A DNA stretch of 64,000 nt, from positions 6,076,001 to 6,140,000 of the forward strand of contig JAGYVD010000002.1 of assembly GCA_021209875.1 (NCBI GenBank), in the 5' to 3' direction. A program made the position numbers and the translations under genes. The notes under the pieces are model-generated. The model ran no database searches. It was not told the DNA's origin and saw nothing but the letters and a program-made list of their open reading frames with translations. Origin of the DNA: Rosellinia necatrix. Taxonomy: Eukaryota > Ascomycota > Sordariomycetes > Xylariales > Xylariaceae. Positions 46,782 through 58,563 of the stretch are shown in pieces; position 1 is the first letter of the stretch, and every line of letters starts with the position of its first letter.

Positions 46782-47252
46782 TAGGTGTTATTTCTAACAT
46801 TGTTTATATCTTCGGAGTGATTTGGTCACTGAACTTTATATCATACCGTGGCATAAAAAAGAAAAATAATTCTAAAATTCTATAGGTCTGCAAGACCAAC
46901 CAATCGCGGCACCTTCATATACGAAAGGCTCCTAGCACTCTCGAGGTTACCTTTTATTATGGCGGACAAGTGAAAATGACCATTATCGTCGCCGATTCCC
47001 TTCGCGACTTGGCCTGAAATAATCACTAACAACACTATGAAACCGTCATCGATGAAATGGAGGATGCTGTATTTTGCCCATTTATGGTAAATGCTAAGTC
47101 AAACGGCCGAGTTTACCGAAAGAATGGTTTGACAGAAATTGACGATGCATTACTTGTTGTTGGTCCTCTATGTTGTAAACAGCGATAAATATACTAGGCT
47201 GATTTAAATTAAGTAGAGATCGCTAAAAAGGGGAAAAAGAAAGGGGGGGATG

Positions 47253-47370
47253 TTGGCCATCGGGGGGATCGAACCCCCAGGCCTAACAATACTGAGTAAC
47301 GATGCTGAATAATAATGTTTTCGCTAGATCGCTAGATTTCAATACCGCTAGGCCACACCAGTACGGCCAA
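47253..47370 (-). ncRNA. tRNA-like Pol III RNA gene, copy 10 (subfamily B, best fold)
   Basis: Reference copy for the fold. Closing stem TTGGCCGT pairs with ATGGCCAA over eight positions. The internal stem GGCCTAGCGGTATTGA pairs with TCAGTATTGTTAGGCC over all 16 positions (G-U allowed). The T-arm is GGGGG, TTCGATC, CCCCC. The apical loop holds repeated CTAGCG. TATA-like ATTATAT at 47392-47398, 22 bp upstream; short T runs follow downstream. Confidence 0.78.
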
Positions 47371-47554
47371 TAGGTGTCATATTTAAACTTCATTATATTG
47401 TCGGAGTGGTCGGGGTCCAGAACACTACGTCTTGCCGTGGCATAATTAAAGCATCATGTAAAAAATTTATTTATTATTGCGATAAAGATGAATACACCAG
47501 TTGGGTTCAAACGACGGAAAGTTTTCTAAAAAAAAAAAGAAATGATAATATGTG

Positions 47555-47672
47555 ATGGCCATTAGAGGAATCGAACCCCCAGGCCTAATGATATTGGGTA
47601 ACAATGCTGAATAATAATGTTTTCGCTTGATCGCTAGATTTCAATACCGCTAGGCCACACCAGTACGGCCAT
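47555..47672 (-). ncRNA. tRNA-like Pol III RNA gene, copy 11 (subfamily B)
   Basis: The outermost closing pair is A-U here, where copy 10 has U-A. The T-stem keeps pairing with G-U (GGGGG with CCTCT). TATA-like ATTATAT at 47694-47700; T11 downstream at 47528-47538. Confidence 0.75.
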
Positions 47673-47849
47673 TAGGGGTCGTGTTTAAACTTCATTATAT
47701 TGTCGGAGCGGTCGGGTTCTGGAACCATATGGCTTGCCGCAGCCTGGGAAAACAAGCCATGTAAAAATCTATTTATCACTGCGATCAGGATCAATATAGA
47801 GGATAGATCCAAGCGATAAAAGGAATGTAAAAAGAAATGATGGTATATG

Positions 47850-47970
47850 ATGGCCATCGGAGGAATCGAACCCCCAGGCCTAATGATACTGAATAGCGAT
47901 GCTGAATAATAATCATATTTCCGCTAGATCGCTAGATTTCACTACCGCTAGGCCAAACCAATACGGCCAT
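47850..47970 (-). ncRNA. tRNA-like Pol III RNA gene, copy 12 (subfamily B)
   Basis: Outermost closing pair A-U, A box variant TGGCCGTATTGG. TATA-like TTTATAT at 47992-47998; T5 downstream at 47829-47833. Confidence 0.75.
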
Positions 47971-48149
47971 TAGGGGCCATATCTAACCTTGTTTATATTT
48001 CTAGAGTGTTCGAATTGTAGAACCTCGTGTCTCGCCGTGGTGCAGGTCATAAATCATGTAAAAAATCCATCAATTGGTGATATTAAGGTGAATATACTCG
48101 ATTTATTAAGATGACATGAAAATTGCCAAAAAGAAATGATAATATAATG

Positions 48150-48270
48150 CTGGCCATCGGGGGAATCGAACCCCCAGGCCTAACGATACTCAATAACGAT
48201 GCCGAATAACAACCATATTTTCGCTAGATCGCTAGATTTCGCTACCGCTAGGCCAAACCAGTACGGCCAG
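48150..48270 (-). ncRNA. tRNA-like Pol III RNA gene, copy 13 (subfamily B)
   Basis: The outermost closing pair is C-G, the third pair type at that position in the family. Internal stem GGCCTAGCGGTA pairs with TATCGTTAGGCC. Upstream TTTATGT at 48293-48299; T5 downstream at 48128-48132. This is the upstream-most member and the end of the array. Confidence 0.75.
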
Positions 48271-49890
48271 TAGGGGGGGGAGTCTAACGTTGTTTATGTC
48301 TGTGTCCCTTTCTCTGTTCGCACTCCTGGCCAAGGCGCGAATAGAGTTTCCAACCTCTGTCTGTTCATCAGAGCTTGGAGGATATTAGTCAGGCGTGTGT
48401 GCAAGACACGTAGTAGATCGGTATACAAACACTCTGCGTGTACATTAGGCATTAGGCCGTTAGTCCTCCTAGTCGCGCCTACATGGCCCTGCTAGGGCCA
48501 TGGGACATGTCTGATGAGCAGGGGATATGCGCGAGATGAACTCATGCTTGAAATCCAGGGGCGGTGGGTGAGGAAGTCCACAGATCGACGAGATTAGGAC
48601 GACCATTCTTGTGAAGTCGAATATATGGGCCATGAGATGGCGCTTCCATTTGGCTGGGAGAGTCGTATTTGGGGCCACTCCTGTTGGCACACGTCAGGGC
48701 CGAATGATACGTGCTAAAGTTCGGTGGTTAATGGTCCTACTGTGGTAGCCTATCGGGTTGCATTCTGCGTAGGTGTGTAGTACGGTTGGGTTCGGCAGCC
48801 TCGGGAGATCCGCAGCCACACCCGAGGACTCCGCCGAAACATGCCATGCAGGTAGCTAGCTAGTGTATTAGTAGTTGTATTAGTATTTGCAGTGTACACT
48901 GCACCGTAGCATGAATGTTGGAAATGGCTGAGCTCCGCAGTTAGGGCAGCGGCATGGGATGGCTACGTGGGGTTAATTAGGTACAGAGCCCTTGGACTAC
49001 TTATCCGAATCGGGCTGAGGAAAGGCCAAGAGGGGCCGTGCTATAATATCCGGCGGTTTTCTGTGTTTTCCCCGGGGAAATAAGATTGCGAAGCGATGAA
49101 TATGACGCACAGTACAGTACCAGTAAACAGATAGGTAGGTTACCTAGGTACCTTAGTTTAGGTGGTTAGTCTAGGTGGTTAGTTTAAGTGATTAGTTTAG
49201 GTAGCTACCTACACTAGGTATTATATTATAGGCTATGCATGTTACACGATACCTCGTCGTTGTCGATAGCCGAGCTTGAGTCACCTTCCATCGGTCGGTT
49301 TCGGACTATGATAGAAGTTATGTGACCATGAGCCCAGTCTTGGCTCAGTCTAAGCTCCGGCGAGGCGCGGCGTGGCTCAGATGAAGCCCCATCACATATG
49401 CGATGCATCGGTGATGTCTGTACACTAGGTAGGTGGTTCGTTGGTCCCCAAGCACACCTTAGGCAAATGTACGTGATCAAGGTACTGTGGCTGGCCAGCG
49501 GCGGTTAGCGAACGTCATGTCATGCTGTGGTGAACTGTGAAACACCGCCTCGAAACAGGAGCTGAAATCCCCCCTCTCGTCATTTGTAGAGTGCCGCAGA
49601 GCCGATCCCAGACGAGGGAGGTGCAGCCCCCAATTAATATCTGCTCATTAGGTAGCATGTAGCTGAGGCAGCCTACATTAGTTCAAAGGACGGCTGCAGC
49701 CCTTGGCTCCTATTCACATCATTCTCCAGCGCCGATACCATTCGAACTGTTTGGGGTGGAGGGAGGGGAGGGAGGGGGGGGGGCTGCCGTATGTTTCGGG
49801 TATGGACTGAGTAGTAAGTCAAATACTTTGCGAAGATGTCTGTCTATCTGTCTATGCCCCCAGATCCGAGCAAATATGGAATGGGCATAC

Positions 49891-49953
49891 AATACATACA
49901 TACATACATACATACATACATACATACATACGTACATACACATATACACATAT

Positions 49954-49989
<36 letters not shown>
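49891..49989. repeat. CATA then CA microsatellite
   Basis: A CATA run of about 45 bp passes through CATATACACATATA into a CA run of about 20 bp. Confidence 0.95.
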
Positions 49990-50006
49990 GGTGGAAATGG
50001 TATTCG

Positions 50007-50070
50007 GCATGACATTCGGCATGATGGTTGGCATGATGTTCGGCATGATATTTGGCATGGTAGTTATTTG
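50007..50070. repeat. short GGCATGAT-type tandem repeat
   Basis: GGCATGA recurs every 10-15 bp (TTCGGCATGA, TTGGCATGAT, TTCGGCATGATATTTGGCAT). This gives Met/Phe/Gly-rich shadow frames. Confidence 0.8.
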
Positions 50071-51003
50071 GCATGAATCTTCTACTACTTACTGCCTAGG
50101 CATTGCAGTGAGCCTTGTCTTACCCGGTATTCCTTGTGGGTGGTTGGGATGGCGGCGAAGAGACCTAAGCCGGCTGTCGGCACGTACCTAGCTGGCGCAT
50201 TTAGAGCTCTCGGGAACGGCCTCTCCCCCGGTGCCGCCGGTACCGTATTGCACATTCCATGCCTCGTTACAGCCGCCAATCAGAAGCGCCCGTATCCGCA
50301 GGCCTGCGCAGGTCTAAATTTGAGTTGGCTCCACCTCGTTCTGCCCTACGCGACTTGTGGTGGGGAGTGTTCTTGTGTGTCTGTGGAGGTACATTTCTCC
50401 AGCTCTGCCACGAAAAGGGTACACGCTACTTCCCAAGACGGAAGGACAGCGGGTGGCTTGGCGGGGTTCTTCAGGGCAGTGACGCAACCCGGAGGTCTGG
50501 TACCCCCTAAACAGCTTCAGCTATGCAGGGTTGTTCCCAACCAACCCTGCCTCCCGTAGGCTGGGTCGACGGCTGGGTCGACGGCTGGGCACCAACCAAC
50601 AAGCAAGTGGCTTTGGAATTCGACCATTTGGTACAATAATAAGCCAATTCATCTCGCAAACAACATTTTCATAGTCGCAATTCAGGGTTTGTCTAATATC
50701 TGATCTCGTTTCGTTTCGTGTTCGTTTCTTTTTCTATCGTTTCCCATTGATTGCTCGACCCCCGAATATTTCGCTATTCGCCAGTTATTTGATATCGTCT
50801 GTCGGTCTATCATCCATCGTCTATCGTCCGCCGTCCATCGTCGCCCGTCGGTTCCGCCCTTCATTTCGACATCGACCTCGACTTCGACCCCAGCTTTGAC
50901 CCCAGCTTTGACCCCAGCTTCGACCTCGAATTGACCATTCGCTGCTTCGCCGTTTGTCTCTAGAGCCCCGACAGCCCAACTTAGATTGGGCCTCAACGCC
51001 ACA

Positions 51004-52962
51004 ATGCGCTCCCTACCGGCTGCGGCACTCCCACTGTCTTTGCTCTCCCTCTTCCCGACGGTGCTCGCGGCGCCGAACGAACCCATCGATAATGTGCTAG
51101 CCCGAGAATTGATGCGCCGTGCCGCGCCCGATGGCCCGTCCGGCAATTATGCGCCCGCCACCGTCGACTGCCCGTCAGAGAAGCCCACCATCCGGGATGC
51201 CGCCACGCTGTCGCCCTCCGAGGTCGCATGGTTGCAGAAGCGCCGTGCGAACACCATCGACCCCATGCTGGACTTCTTCAAGCGGGCCGGCATCTCCGGC
51301 TTCGACGCCGCCAGCTACATACAGTCCAACTCCCAGAACTTTTCTGTCGTCCCCAATATCGGCATTGCCATGTCGGGTGGTGGCTATCGTGCCCTGATGA
51401 ACGGCGCCGGCTTCATTGCCGCAGCGGATTCCCGGACCCCCGGCTCAACCAGTGCCGGCGGCATCGGAGGCCTCCTCCAGTCCTCGACTTACCTCGCTGG
51501 CCTGTCTGGTGGTGGCTGGCTCGTTGGGTCTATCTTCGCCAATAATTTTTCTACCATCCCCAGCCTGCGGGATGGTGAGCCCGGCTCGGCTCTGTGGCAG
51601 TTTTCTCGCTCCATCCTTGAAGGCCCCAAGGATAGCGGGCTTTCCATCTTAAACACGGCAGGGTACTGGTCCGATATAGCTGATCAAGTCGATGACAAGC
51701 GCGACGCTGGTTATGGCGTTTCAATTACCGACTATTGGTCTCGTGCTTTGTCTTACCAACTAATCAATGACAGAGATGGCGGCCCGAGCTATACCTTTTC
51801 ATCTATCGCTGACGCGGACCATTTCAAGAACGCCGACACGCCCATGCCAATCCTGGTCGCAGACGAACGTCACCCTGGTGAAACCATCATCTCCCTGAGT
51901 TCGACTGTATTTGAAATGAATCCCTGGGAGATCGGGAGTTTTGACCCGACTGTCTTCGGCTTTGCCCCCACCAAGTATGTGGGATCTAACTTTACCAACG
52001 GTGTTGTCCCAGATGATGGCCAATGCGTTCGAGGATTTGACCAGTACGGATTTATCATGGGGACGAGTAGCTCTTTGTTCAACCAGGTTCTGCTTCAGAA
52101 CCTCACGTCCAGCTCGCTGCCTGACATTATTACGGATGCCCTCACGTCTATACTTGAAAAGATCGGCCAAGACGAAAACGACATCGCCGAGTGGAGGCCC
52201 AACCCCTTTTATAAGTATCATCCGGAGAGCAATGGAAACGCGGACACTGAGCTCTTGACGCTCGTCGATGGCGGGGAGGATTTGCAAAACATTCCTCTGC
52301 ATCCCCTGATCCAACCCATTCGCGCCGTCGACGTCATCTTCGCTGTTGATTCCTCGGCCGACACCACGTACAGCTTCCCCAATGGAACGGCCCTACGCGC
52401 CACTTACGAACGCAGCCTGAACGAGATCGGTAACGGGACTAAATTCCCCGCTGTGCCGGATGCTGAAACATTCATCAACTTGGGTCTAAACCGGCGGCCA
52501 ACCTTCTTCGGTTGTGATACCTCAAATTTCACGTCCAGCGGCGGCGAGAACGTAAATATCCCGCCGCTGGTCGTTTACGTGCCTCTAACGCCTTACACGG
52601 CCTACAGCAATGCGTCCACCTTCGACCCGGCATACACGGACGACGAGCGCAACGCCTTCATCGAGAACGGCTTCAACGTCGCTACCAGGGGCAACGGAAC
52701 CCTTGATGAGCAGTGGCCCGCCTGCGCCGCTTGCGCCGTGCTCAGCCGCAGCCTGGAGCGTACCGGCACCGCCATCCCCGCAGCATGCCAGACCTGCTTT
52801 GACCAGTACTGTTGGAATGGCACGACGGATTCGACGCCCGTCACGAGCTTCGAGCCCCAGCCCCTCCTCGAGTTGTCGACTCTCAGCGCCGCCGTGAACA
52901 TCCGCATGGGTGGCCTTGTCTGGGCCGTCGTCGGCGCCGCCGGCCTCGCCCTTGCGCTGTAA
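51004..52962 (+). CDS. phospholipase B / lysophospholipase, GPI-anchored
   Basis: A secreted fungal phospholipase B of the cPLA2 fold (652 residues, one exon) that removes fatty acids from glycerophospholipids and lysophospholipids. I start at ATG 51004 ([17 protein letters not shown], a clear signal peptide); the frame upstream has no ATG. Motifs are DCPS near residue 56, SGGGYRA at 124-130, the nucleophile elbow GLSGGGW with Ser168, and the catalytic Asp in [12 protein letters not shown] near residue 422. Several NXS/T sequons are present. The C-terminus is a Cys-rich segment followed by a hydrophobic tail ([18 protein letters not shown]) typical of a GPI signal, so the enzyme is probably on the cell surface. 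The frame is intact and complete, unlike several other genes here. Confidence 0.96.
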   Translation: MRSLPAAALPLSLLSLFPTVLAAPNEPIDNVLARELMRRAAPDGPSGNYAPATVDCPSEKPTIRDAATLSPSEVAWLQKRRANTIDPMLDFFKRAGISGFDAASYIQSNSQNFSVVPNIGIAMSGGGYRALMNGAGFIAAADSRTPGSTSAGGIGGLLQSSTYLAGLSGGGWLVGSIFANNFSTIPSLRDGEPGSALWQFSRSILEGPKDSGLSILNTAGYWSDIADQVDDKRDAGYGVSITDYWSRALSYQLINDRDGGPSYTFSSIADADHFKNADTPMPILVADERHPGETIISLSSTVFEMNPWEIGSFDPTVFGFAPTKYVGSNFTNGVVPDDGQCVRGFDQYGFIMGTSSSLFNQVLLQNLTSSSLPDIITDALTSILEKIGQDENDIAEWRPNPFYKYHPESNGNADTELLTLVDGGEDLQNIPLHPLIQPIRAVDVIFAVDSSADTTYSFPNGTALRATYERSLNEIGNGTKFPAVPDAETFINLGLNRRPTFFGCDTSNFTSSGGENVNIPPLVVYVPLTPYTAYSNASTFDPAYTDDERNAFIENGFNVATRGNGTLDEQWPACAACAVLSRSLERTGTAIPAACQTCFDQYCWNGTTDSTPVTSFEPQPLLELSTLSAAVNIRMGGLVWAVVGAAGLALAL

Positions 52963-53902
52963 ATCTGCCTCATGACCAACCTCACACGTGATTTAATGTG
53001 CTCCGCACCCCCAGCGCGGCATAGCAAATTGTTGTATACCCGCCCTCCTTCTATAGAGTTATTTTTCTTGACCACGGGCCTTTTACTGCATTTGGGTGGC
53101 GCGTTTGCTTTTCAGGTACTGATGTGAACGCGACGATGGCCTTGATGGTATTTTATATATACCTGGATTTACCTGGATTGCGCGGGTTTCTATCCAGTCG
53201 CGACGTGATCCGCGGCGAAATGAAGGCGACTTCTTCTACTTCCTTTATCTATCCCCGTCTATATATAAGTCTGAACATGAGCAGAACGCTCAAAGACACT
53301 GCGAAGCCCGTATTCTTGTCGGCATTTACTATTGTTAGGCTTACTCTGCCAGTATTATCTAGATATACTTAACATTTTTCGTCATGCTTGCGAGCATAAT
53401 AGCATTTACTTGATGTTAGTTGGTTGGTTAGTTGGTAGACAGTTGGTTTCTTCGATTGCCACTACGCTAGTAATGATAAGAGATGAGAGATATTTTTGTG
53501 GGACATCCGCCACCTTTTTTTCTTTTCTTTTTTATGTCATGAGATTATGGGGCGAATGAAGAAAATGAAATGAGAAGAACAACAAAGGGAGGTGGGGTGA
53601 GTGAACGGATGGATGGATAGACGGATGGATGGATGAATGGACGGATGGGTGAAGAAGGAAGGGCATGTACGTTACGGAAGAAAAGAAAAGAAAAAAAGGG
53701 AAAAGAGAAAAGGTATTGAATTAATTAAGAAATGCAAACACTCGGCTTGGCTTGGCTCTCGCGCTCCTCCTCCCTCCTCCTCCTCCTCGTGAGCCCCGAA
53801 CCGAGACCGTGACCGTGAAAACGGCACGTGAGGCGCAAGTCGGGCAAACCGGGGGGGAAGGGGGCGCGTCGCCTAACGTGCGTATCTGCGTGTGTGTGCG
53901 TA

Positions 53903-53945
53903 CGTATGTGTGTATGTATGTATGTATGTATGTATGTGTGTGTGT
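53903..53945. repeat. GTAT microsatellite
   Basis: GTAT/GTGT run of about 40 bp, the reverse complement of the ACAT runs elsewhere in the window. Confidence 0.9.
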
Positions 53946-55428
53946 GTTCGGCGAATGCGCCGGCGCCGCCGGTTGGCCCGGTAGCAAAGGTAAAATAGGT
54001 ATCTATTTCTCTTTACCTGAAGCCTTCCCCCCCCCCCTTTTTTTTTTTCGTCGCCGAGCGGGGCCGAAAGTCGAGACCGTGTTATCCCCCTCCTCCCTCC
54101 CAATCCCCTCTCTTCGACGGAACTTACCTCGAGGGGGGAAGGGGCGAGGTGTGAGGAGGTGGGAAGGCGGGGGGGAAGGGGGGGGAGAAGGGATAATGGG
54201 ATAATGGGAATGTGGAAATGTGGAAATTTTTCTTTCCCAAAACAGGAATTGGAGTAGTAGTAAAGGAGTATACCGACGTGTGTAGGTATGTATGTATGCA
54301 TCTCGCCATGCAGGTCGGCAGACGGACGGGGCGCGCATGGGGGGATTTGTTTAGGTGGATTGGGAGAAAACGGATACGGGGGGAGAGAGGAGGGAGGCGG
54401 GGAGAGAAGTGGGTTTCGGGTTTAGGTATTCTGTTTTTTTTTTCCTTTACTCTATTCGATGTGGAATTATTTTGCCATGTTGTTTTGGTTTTGGATTTTC
54501 TTTTTCCTTTTTGACCCCCAATGTGGGGTGATTTGTGTAGGCGTGTTTATGCAGGCGAATAAATGTGTAAGAGAGAGGGAAAGTAAGGCGAGCGAGAGAG
54601 TGAAGCCCCGGCGTGGTGGTATGTCTGTATGCATGTATGGATGTAGGCATGTAGGCTGGTAGATATAGGTACCTGTATGATATGCACGTCAGATCGGACG
54701 CGTGGAAGGTCTGTCTTGTATGTATATCTGTATAGGCGTCTATCTCTACCTATTCTACGTTGTTTACCTGTCAGCCTGGCCGTGCTACCTCGGCAGGTGA
54801 TGCGATTGACGTGGTTGGGTGGTAATGTGGCTGGATTTAATAGCCGATGAGTAACACCCACGGAAGAGAAATAACCCGAATTTGGGGGGGGGGGAGCGGA
54901 GGGGGTATGGAGATGCAATAGTAGTATTAAGTCACACACACACACAGAGAGAGAGAGAGAGGGCGCGGGAAAGAAACGGAGAAGAGGAGAATTGTCGGGA
55001 GAAATAGGGTGGCAGGGAAAGGGGGGAAAGGAGAAATATCGGAGATAGAGAGAATGGTAAAGAGGGATGGGTAATAGACAGGATGAGAGAGAGACAGAAA
55101 GATATCAAATCGGAGGTTTCGATGGTGGCCTAGACTTCGACTCTCGGGACCGGGATTTAAAACTCTGGACTCTGGACTCTAGACTCTAGGTATATCCCGA
55201 ACAAACGAATGTCCGCGGCTTGCCTTGGTCCTCTCACACCTACCTCCCCATACCTAGGTGGGTAAGCAGACCGACTGACAGTGACGTTGAGGACCGGCGG
55301 AGATACGTAGCAGAGACAGGTGGCAGGGACGCTACTAGGTCGCGTGTATAGGCCGTGTGCGTAGGTCGTGTGTGTGTTGTTGTTATTGTTGTTAGTGGTG
55401 GTGTGTGCCTTGCCTGGTGAGGGAGACG

Positions 55429-55460
55429 GTAGGTAGGTAGGTAGGTAGGTAGGTAGGTAC
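55429..55460. repeat. GTAG microsatellite
   Basis: About seven GTAG units followed by CATA units. Confidence 0.9.
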
Positions 55461-56640
55461 ATACATACGTAAATATATGTATGCACGTCAGAAATGATGT
55501 GTTCGTACATACATATTATAGACACATACGTAGCAGCCGACATGGTAAGACGACCTAGACTAACATACTTACCTACGCCTACCCCAATCCCTCTGCTACG
55601 GGAGAGAGGCGCCGTACAGTATATATGCAGAGTCTGCATACACGGATGGACGGGGCGCAACCTACATACGAGAATGAGATAATAACATGTAAGGTGAGAG
55701 CCGCGGTTACCGACCGACTGGTCGCTTCGGGAGGCCGGTGAGACTAATCCCCCTATGGTTACTTCAAGCTACGGCACGGTGTGGCGGTGCATGCTTGCCT
55801 GGGGGATATTTTTTTCTGTGATTTTTTTTTTTCTTTCCTTCTGTAGAATGCCGTTGTTGGTCTTCGTTTTCGGTTTATTGTCCGCCGTAATACCGGGGTT
55901 TGTTATATTCGGCTGGCTCGGGTGGGAAAACGGTATTTGTATAGAACCAGGGGCTCACCGGCCGGGAAAGACTTTGCGAAGTTCTGGGCTTGGTGAATTA
56001 AGTAGGTAAATTAACTAGGAGGAGAGGAATTTCGTGAGGCTAGTCCAACCGTTGCGCTGGGAGCCACAATTTGCTGTTTTCAGTCCCCGAGGCGGTTTTG
56101 TTTTATTAAAAGTTGAAACGTCCTTTCTTTTTCTAGAAACAAATCTGTAAGTTGGGTAGTATCAGAGGGGGACAACAACGAAAACAAAATAACAAGCCAC
56201 ATGGTGAAGTATCGAGCAACAAACAAATACATACGGTGAAAACTACTCTCCCCGGAAAGGATAAAATACCTGGATTAACGGCTAGACAACACAGGGACCA
56301 AAATAATGCAACGAAAGTGGTCCATTATAAGCGATTCGTAACGACATTCTAGCGACGCAGCACGGATATCGCGGCCGGAGAGGAAAAAATTACAACATAG
56401 TCCAACCCCAATCCTCCAATCCTGCATGTTTTTTTTTGGCTCGGTGATAAGAAACTTGAGTATGTAAAAAAAAAGTAGCCAGTAGTAGATCGTAGCGTCA
56501 TAAAAGAATAGGCCCAGGCTTTTTTTTTTTTTTGATGCTTCTCTGTGGGAAAAACGGGAGGCGTCGAAAAAGTTATTATAATGATGGTGGAGAGAGTGTC
56601 GGATAGTTAAGCAGTAGCCAGGTCCGGAACGCCATCGTCT

Positions 56641-58563
56641 TCATCTAAACGTATAAGTGGCATCGACTTTTACGTCCCGGATGCCTTCAGGCATCATTCG
56701 GAGCCACTCCGTCCAGCTTTCGAGACCGAATGGCTCCTCCGTTAGCCGGAACGATAGGGTTATTTGTGGGCTTGGATGCGTATTGTCGGGATTCGAGTGC
56801 GGTTTCAGGATTTGCAATGGAAGCGGCGCTAACATAATAGAAGGAAGCCGGGCGTTGCCCGAGGTTTGCATGTGCAAAGGGGCCGGAAACGCTGCTGCCG
56901 CCCCCTTTTCCTGATAACTGTCGAGGATGAGTTTTGGGAAGAGGGAGAGCAGCTTCGAGTGTAATTCGGCCGCTGATAGCATATTGGGAGAACGATGGGC
57001 GGCCCGCTGCCGCAGCTGGTCTGTCAGTACTCTAGTAAAGATGCCACGCTCTAGGTAATAGTCTTCTGGTGTTGAAGCGGCTATTAGTTCCAGAACACCT
57101 CTTCGGCGGACCATCTTCGACGCTGGGTAGTATGTCGAATCCATGAGGATCAGCGTATCCGAAGTAGCTTCTTCCAAGATGTGCTGGATCCCCGTCCAGC
57201 GGATGGTCCCGGCTTTCTCGCGATTTCGTGAACTGGGGGGGGTTTATTGTCAACAACCAATCCAAGAACTGCTTCCGAGGGATTTCTCCTCACCTCGACA
57301 GGACCATCTCCCTATTGTCGTCCAAATAGCTGTGCCCGTTGTAGTAAACGATTTTCAGCGTATCTCTCGTGTCGCTCTTGTCGATGAACTCGTTGATTTT
57401 CCGGGAAAGCCACCTCCAAGGATTGGAGTAGCCATCTCGTGCGGCCGCGGGGATTTTGACGATCTCGGGCACATAGTGGTAGCATTTTTGGAACACATCG
57501 GACAGTTCTTGCACGGCCCCTGCTATGTTTGGTTCGTGCTCGTCCTGCCAATAGATCAAGAGCGCGTACACGCTGGAATACCGACTCCTAAACGGCGAAG
57601 ATAGGACAGTGGATGCCACATTCTCCAGATCGTGCTTGACCGATCCGGCGTGCGGTGCCGAATAGGGCGCATGGGACGCCGCGAGAGGGCTCGGAATCGA
57701 CACATGCCTGTCTATCCTGGGGCCTGAGGGAACAGATGGAAGAGGTGTCCTGCTGAGCCGGGTCTCGTTCGGGGACACCCGGCCCGGGGATGGACTGTGG
57801 ATTAGGGGTACCAGGGGCTGGATCGAGGTCCATTTCCTGCGAATTTTGAGCGTAAGGGGGAGGGGGTGGCCTCATCTGGCTCAGCGCCGGACTGATGGGC
57901 CTCCCGGCGAGGGTTGCGAGCTCCTGAAGCGGGCTAGAAGAGCGGTACTTTTGCACGGCCTCTTCCCACGACATATTATGATGATTAGGATGGCACTTCA
58001 ACACGGCATCTGGTCAGTTGCCTGGTTTTTTTTTTTTTTTTTCTGTTTCTTCGTCTGGAGAGATACGAACGAAGATTTCCCATCCACGCCGGAACGGGCT
58101 GGATACTTACAGCGACTCGGCGTCTGCGACAATCGTGGCAGGCGCCTAGCTTGCGGATGAGGGCGGCCTTTTCCCTCTGCGCGGCGGAGAGAGGCCCAGT
58201 CCGCCGGCGGCTCGCCCGGCGGTTACTCGAGATCTCGGAGCCATCCTTGACGGAGAAGATGGACTGGGACGACTCGACACTGTAGGCTGTAGTGGATGTG
58301 TCAGTCGATGTAGCCGTGACGACCGTGGTGTCGGAAGCATTGGTCGAAGTACTGGAAGCCGTATCTTTCCTCATGGGCGGCGAAGACTGACTAACAGAAT
58401 AATCCGAGTGATTCTCGATCTTCAAGGGCTCGGGGTGTCCAAGGTGGGTGGCGGCGTGTGCCAGGCGAGGCTGCTGGGGAGTCTCGTAAACATGTTGTTG
58501 GGATCTCTCATCCGTCTTGGTGCTTTTGGGGAACGACTCTGCCAAGGACGGTGCAGGATGCAT
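56641..58563 (-). CDS. Cys/His zinc-motif protein with a degenerate caspase-like domain
   Basis: Four exons: 58563-58111, 57995-57812, 57723-57294 and 57232-56641, totalling 552 residues and in frame throughout. Introns are 57996-58110 (GTAAGT, CTGAC branch), 57724-57811 (GTACCC donor, strong CCCTCAG acceptor) and 57233-57293 (GTGAGG, TTGAC branch). The N-terminal half is Ser/Thr-rich and disordered, then ALIRKLGACHDCRRRRVA joins across intron 1 to CHPNHHNMSW, a likely zinc-binding site at about residues 142-157. The C-terminal half follows a caspase-like layout: VYALLIYWQDE, a helix pair, then IVYYNGHSY with the His in place (about 340) and TIRWTGIQ. Where caspases and metacaspases have the catalytic Cys after an acidic residue, it reads LILMDSTYYPAS (about 384). 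It is therefore probably a non-proteolytic relative. ATG 58569 is the alternative start. Confidence 0.75.

Larger units (their letters stand above)
47240..48300 (-). repeat. tandem duplication with about 300-bp unit (copies 10-13)
   Basis: Spacing of copies 10-13 is 302, 295 and 300 bp. The spacers are also related: each holds GTCGGAG or TAGAGTG, then a TTGCCG/CTCGCCGTGG string, then CATGTAAAAA and an AT-rich stretch. So whole units with promoter, gene and terminator were duplicated. Confidence 0.8.
48271..51003. other. gene-free spacer before phospholipase B
   Basis: No supportable gene. It contains TTAGGTGG-type short repeats (49150-49205), the CATA/CA microsatellite (49891-49989), short GGCATGAT repeats (50007-50070) and short GTCGACGGCTGG and CGACCCCAGCTTT repeats (50560-50590, 50880-50930). 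The last few hundred bases should contain the phospholipase promoter and leader. Confidence 0.6.
52963..56640. other. microsatellite-rich gene-free spacer
   Basis: 3' region of the phospholipase gene, then low-complexity DNA: GGAT/GGAC repeats (53608-53650), GTAT (53903-53945), poly-C/poly-T (54028-54048), GA (54940-54962) and GTAG (55429-55460). Open frames here are repeat translations. No gene seen. Confidence 0.65.

Noticed and set aside
42144..48270. Array elements as ordinary tRNA genes with introns
   Set aside because: B box and T-arm fit, but the 7 nt before the A box never pair with the 3' strand, no anticodon arm is evident, and the 3' strand pairs instead with the A-box segment itself.
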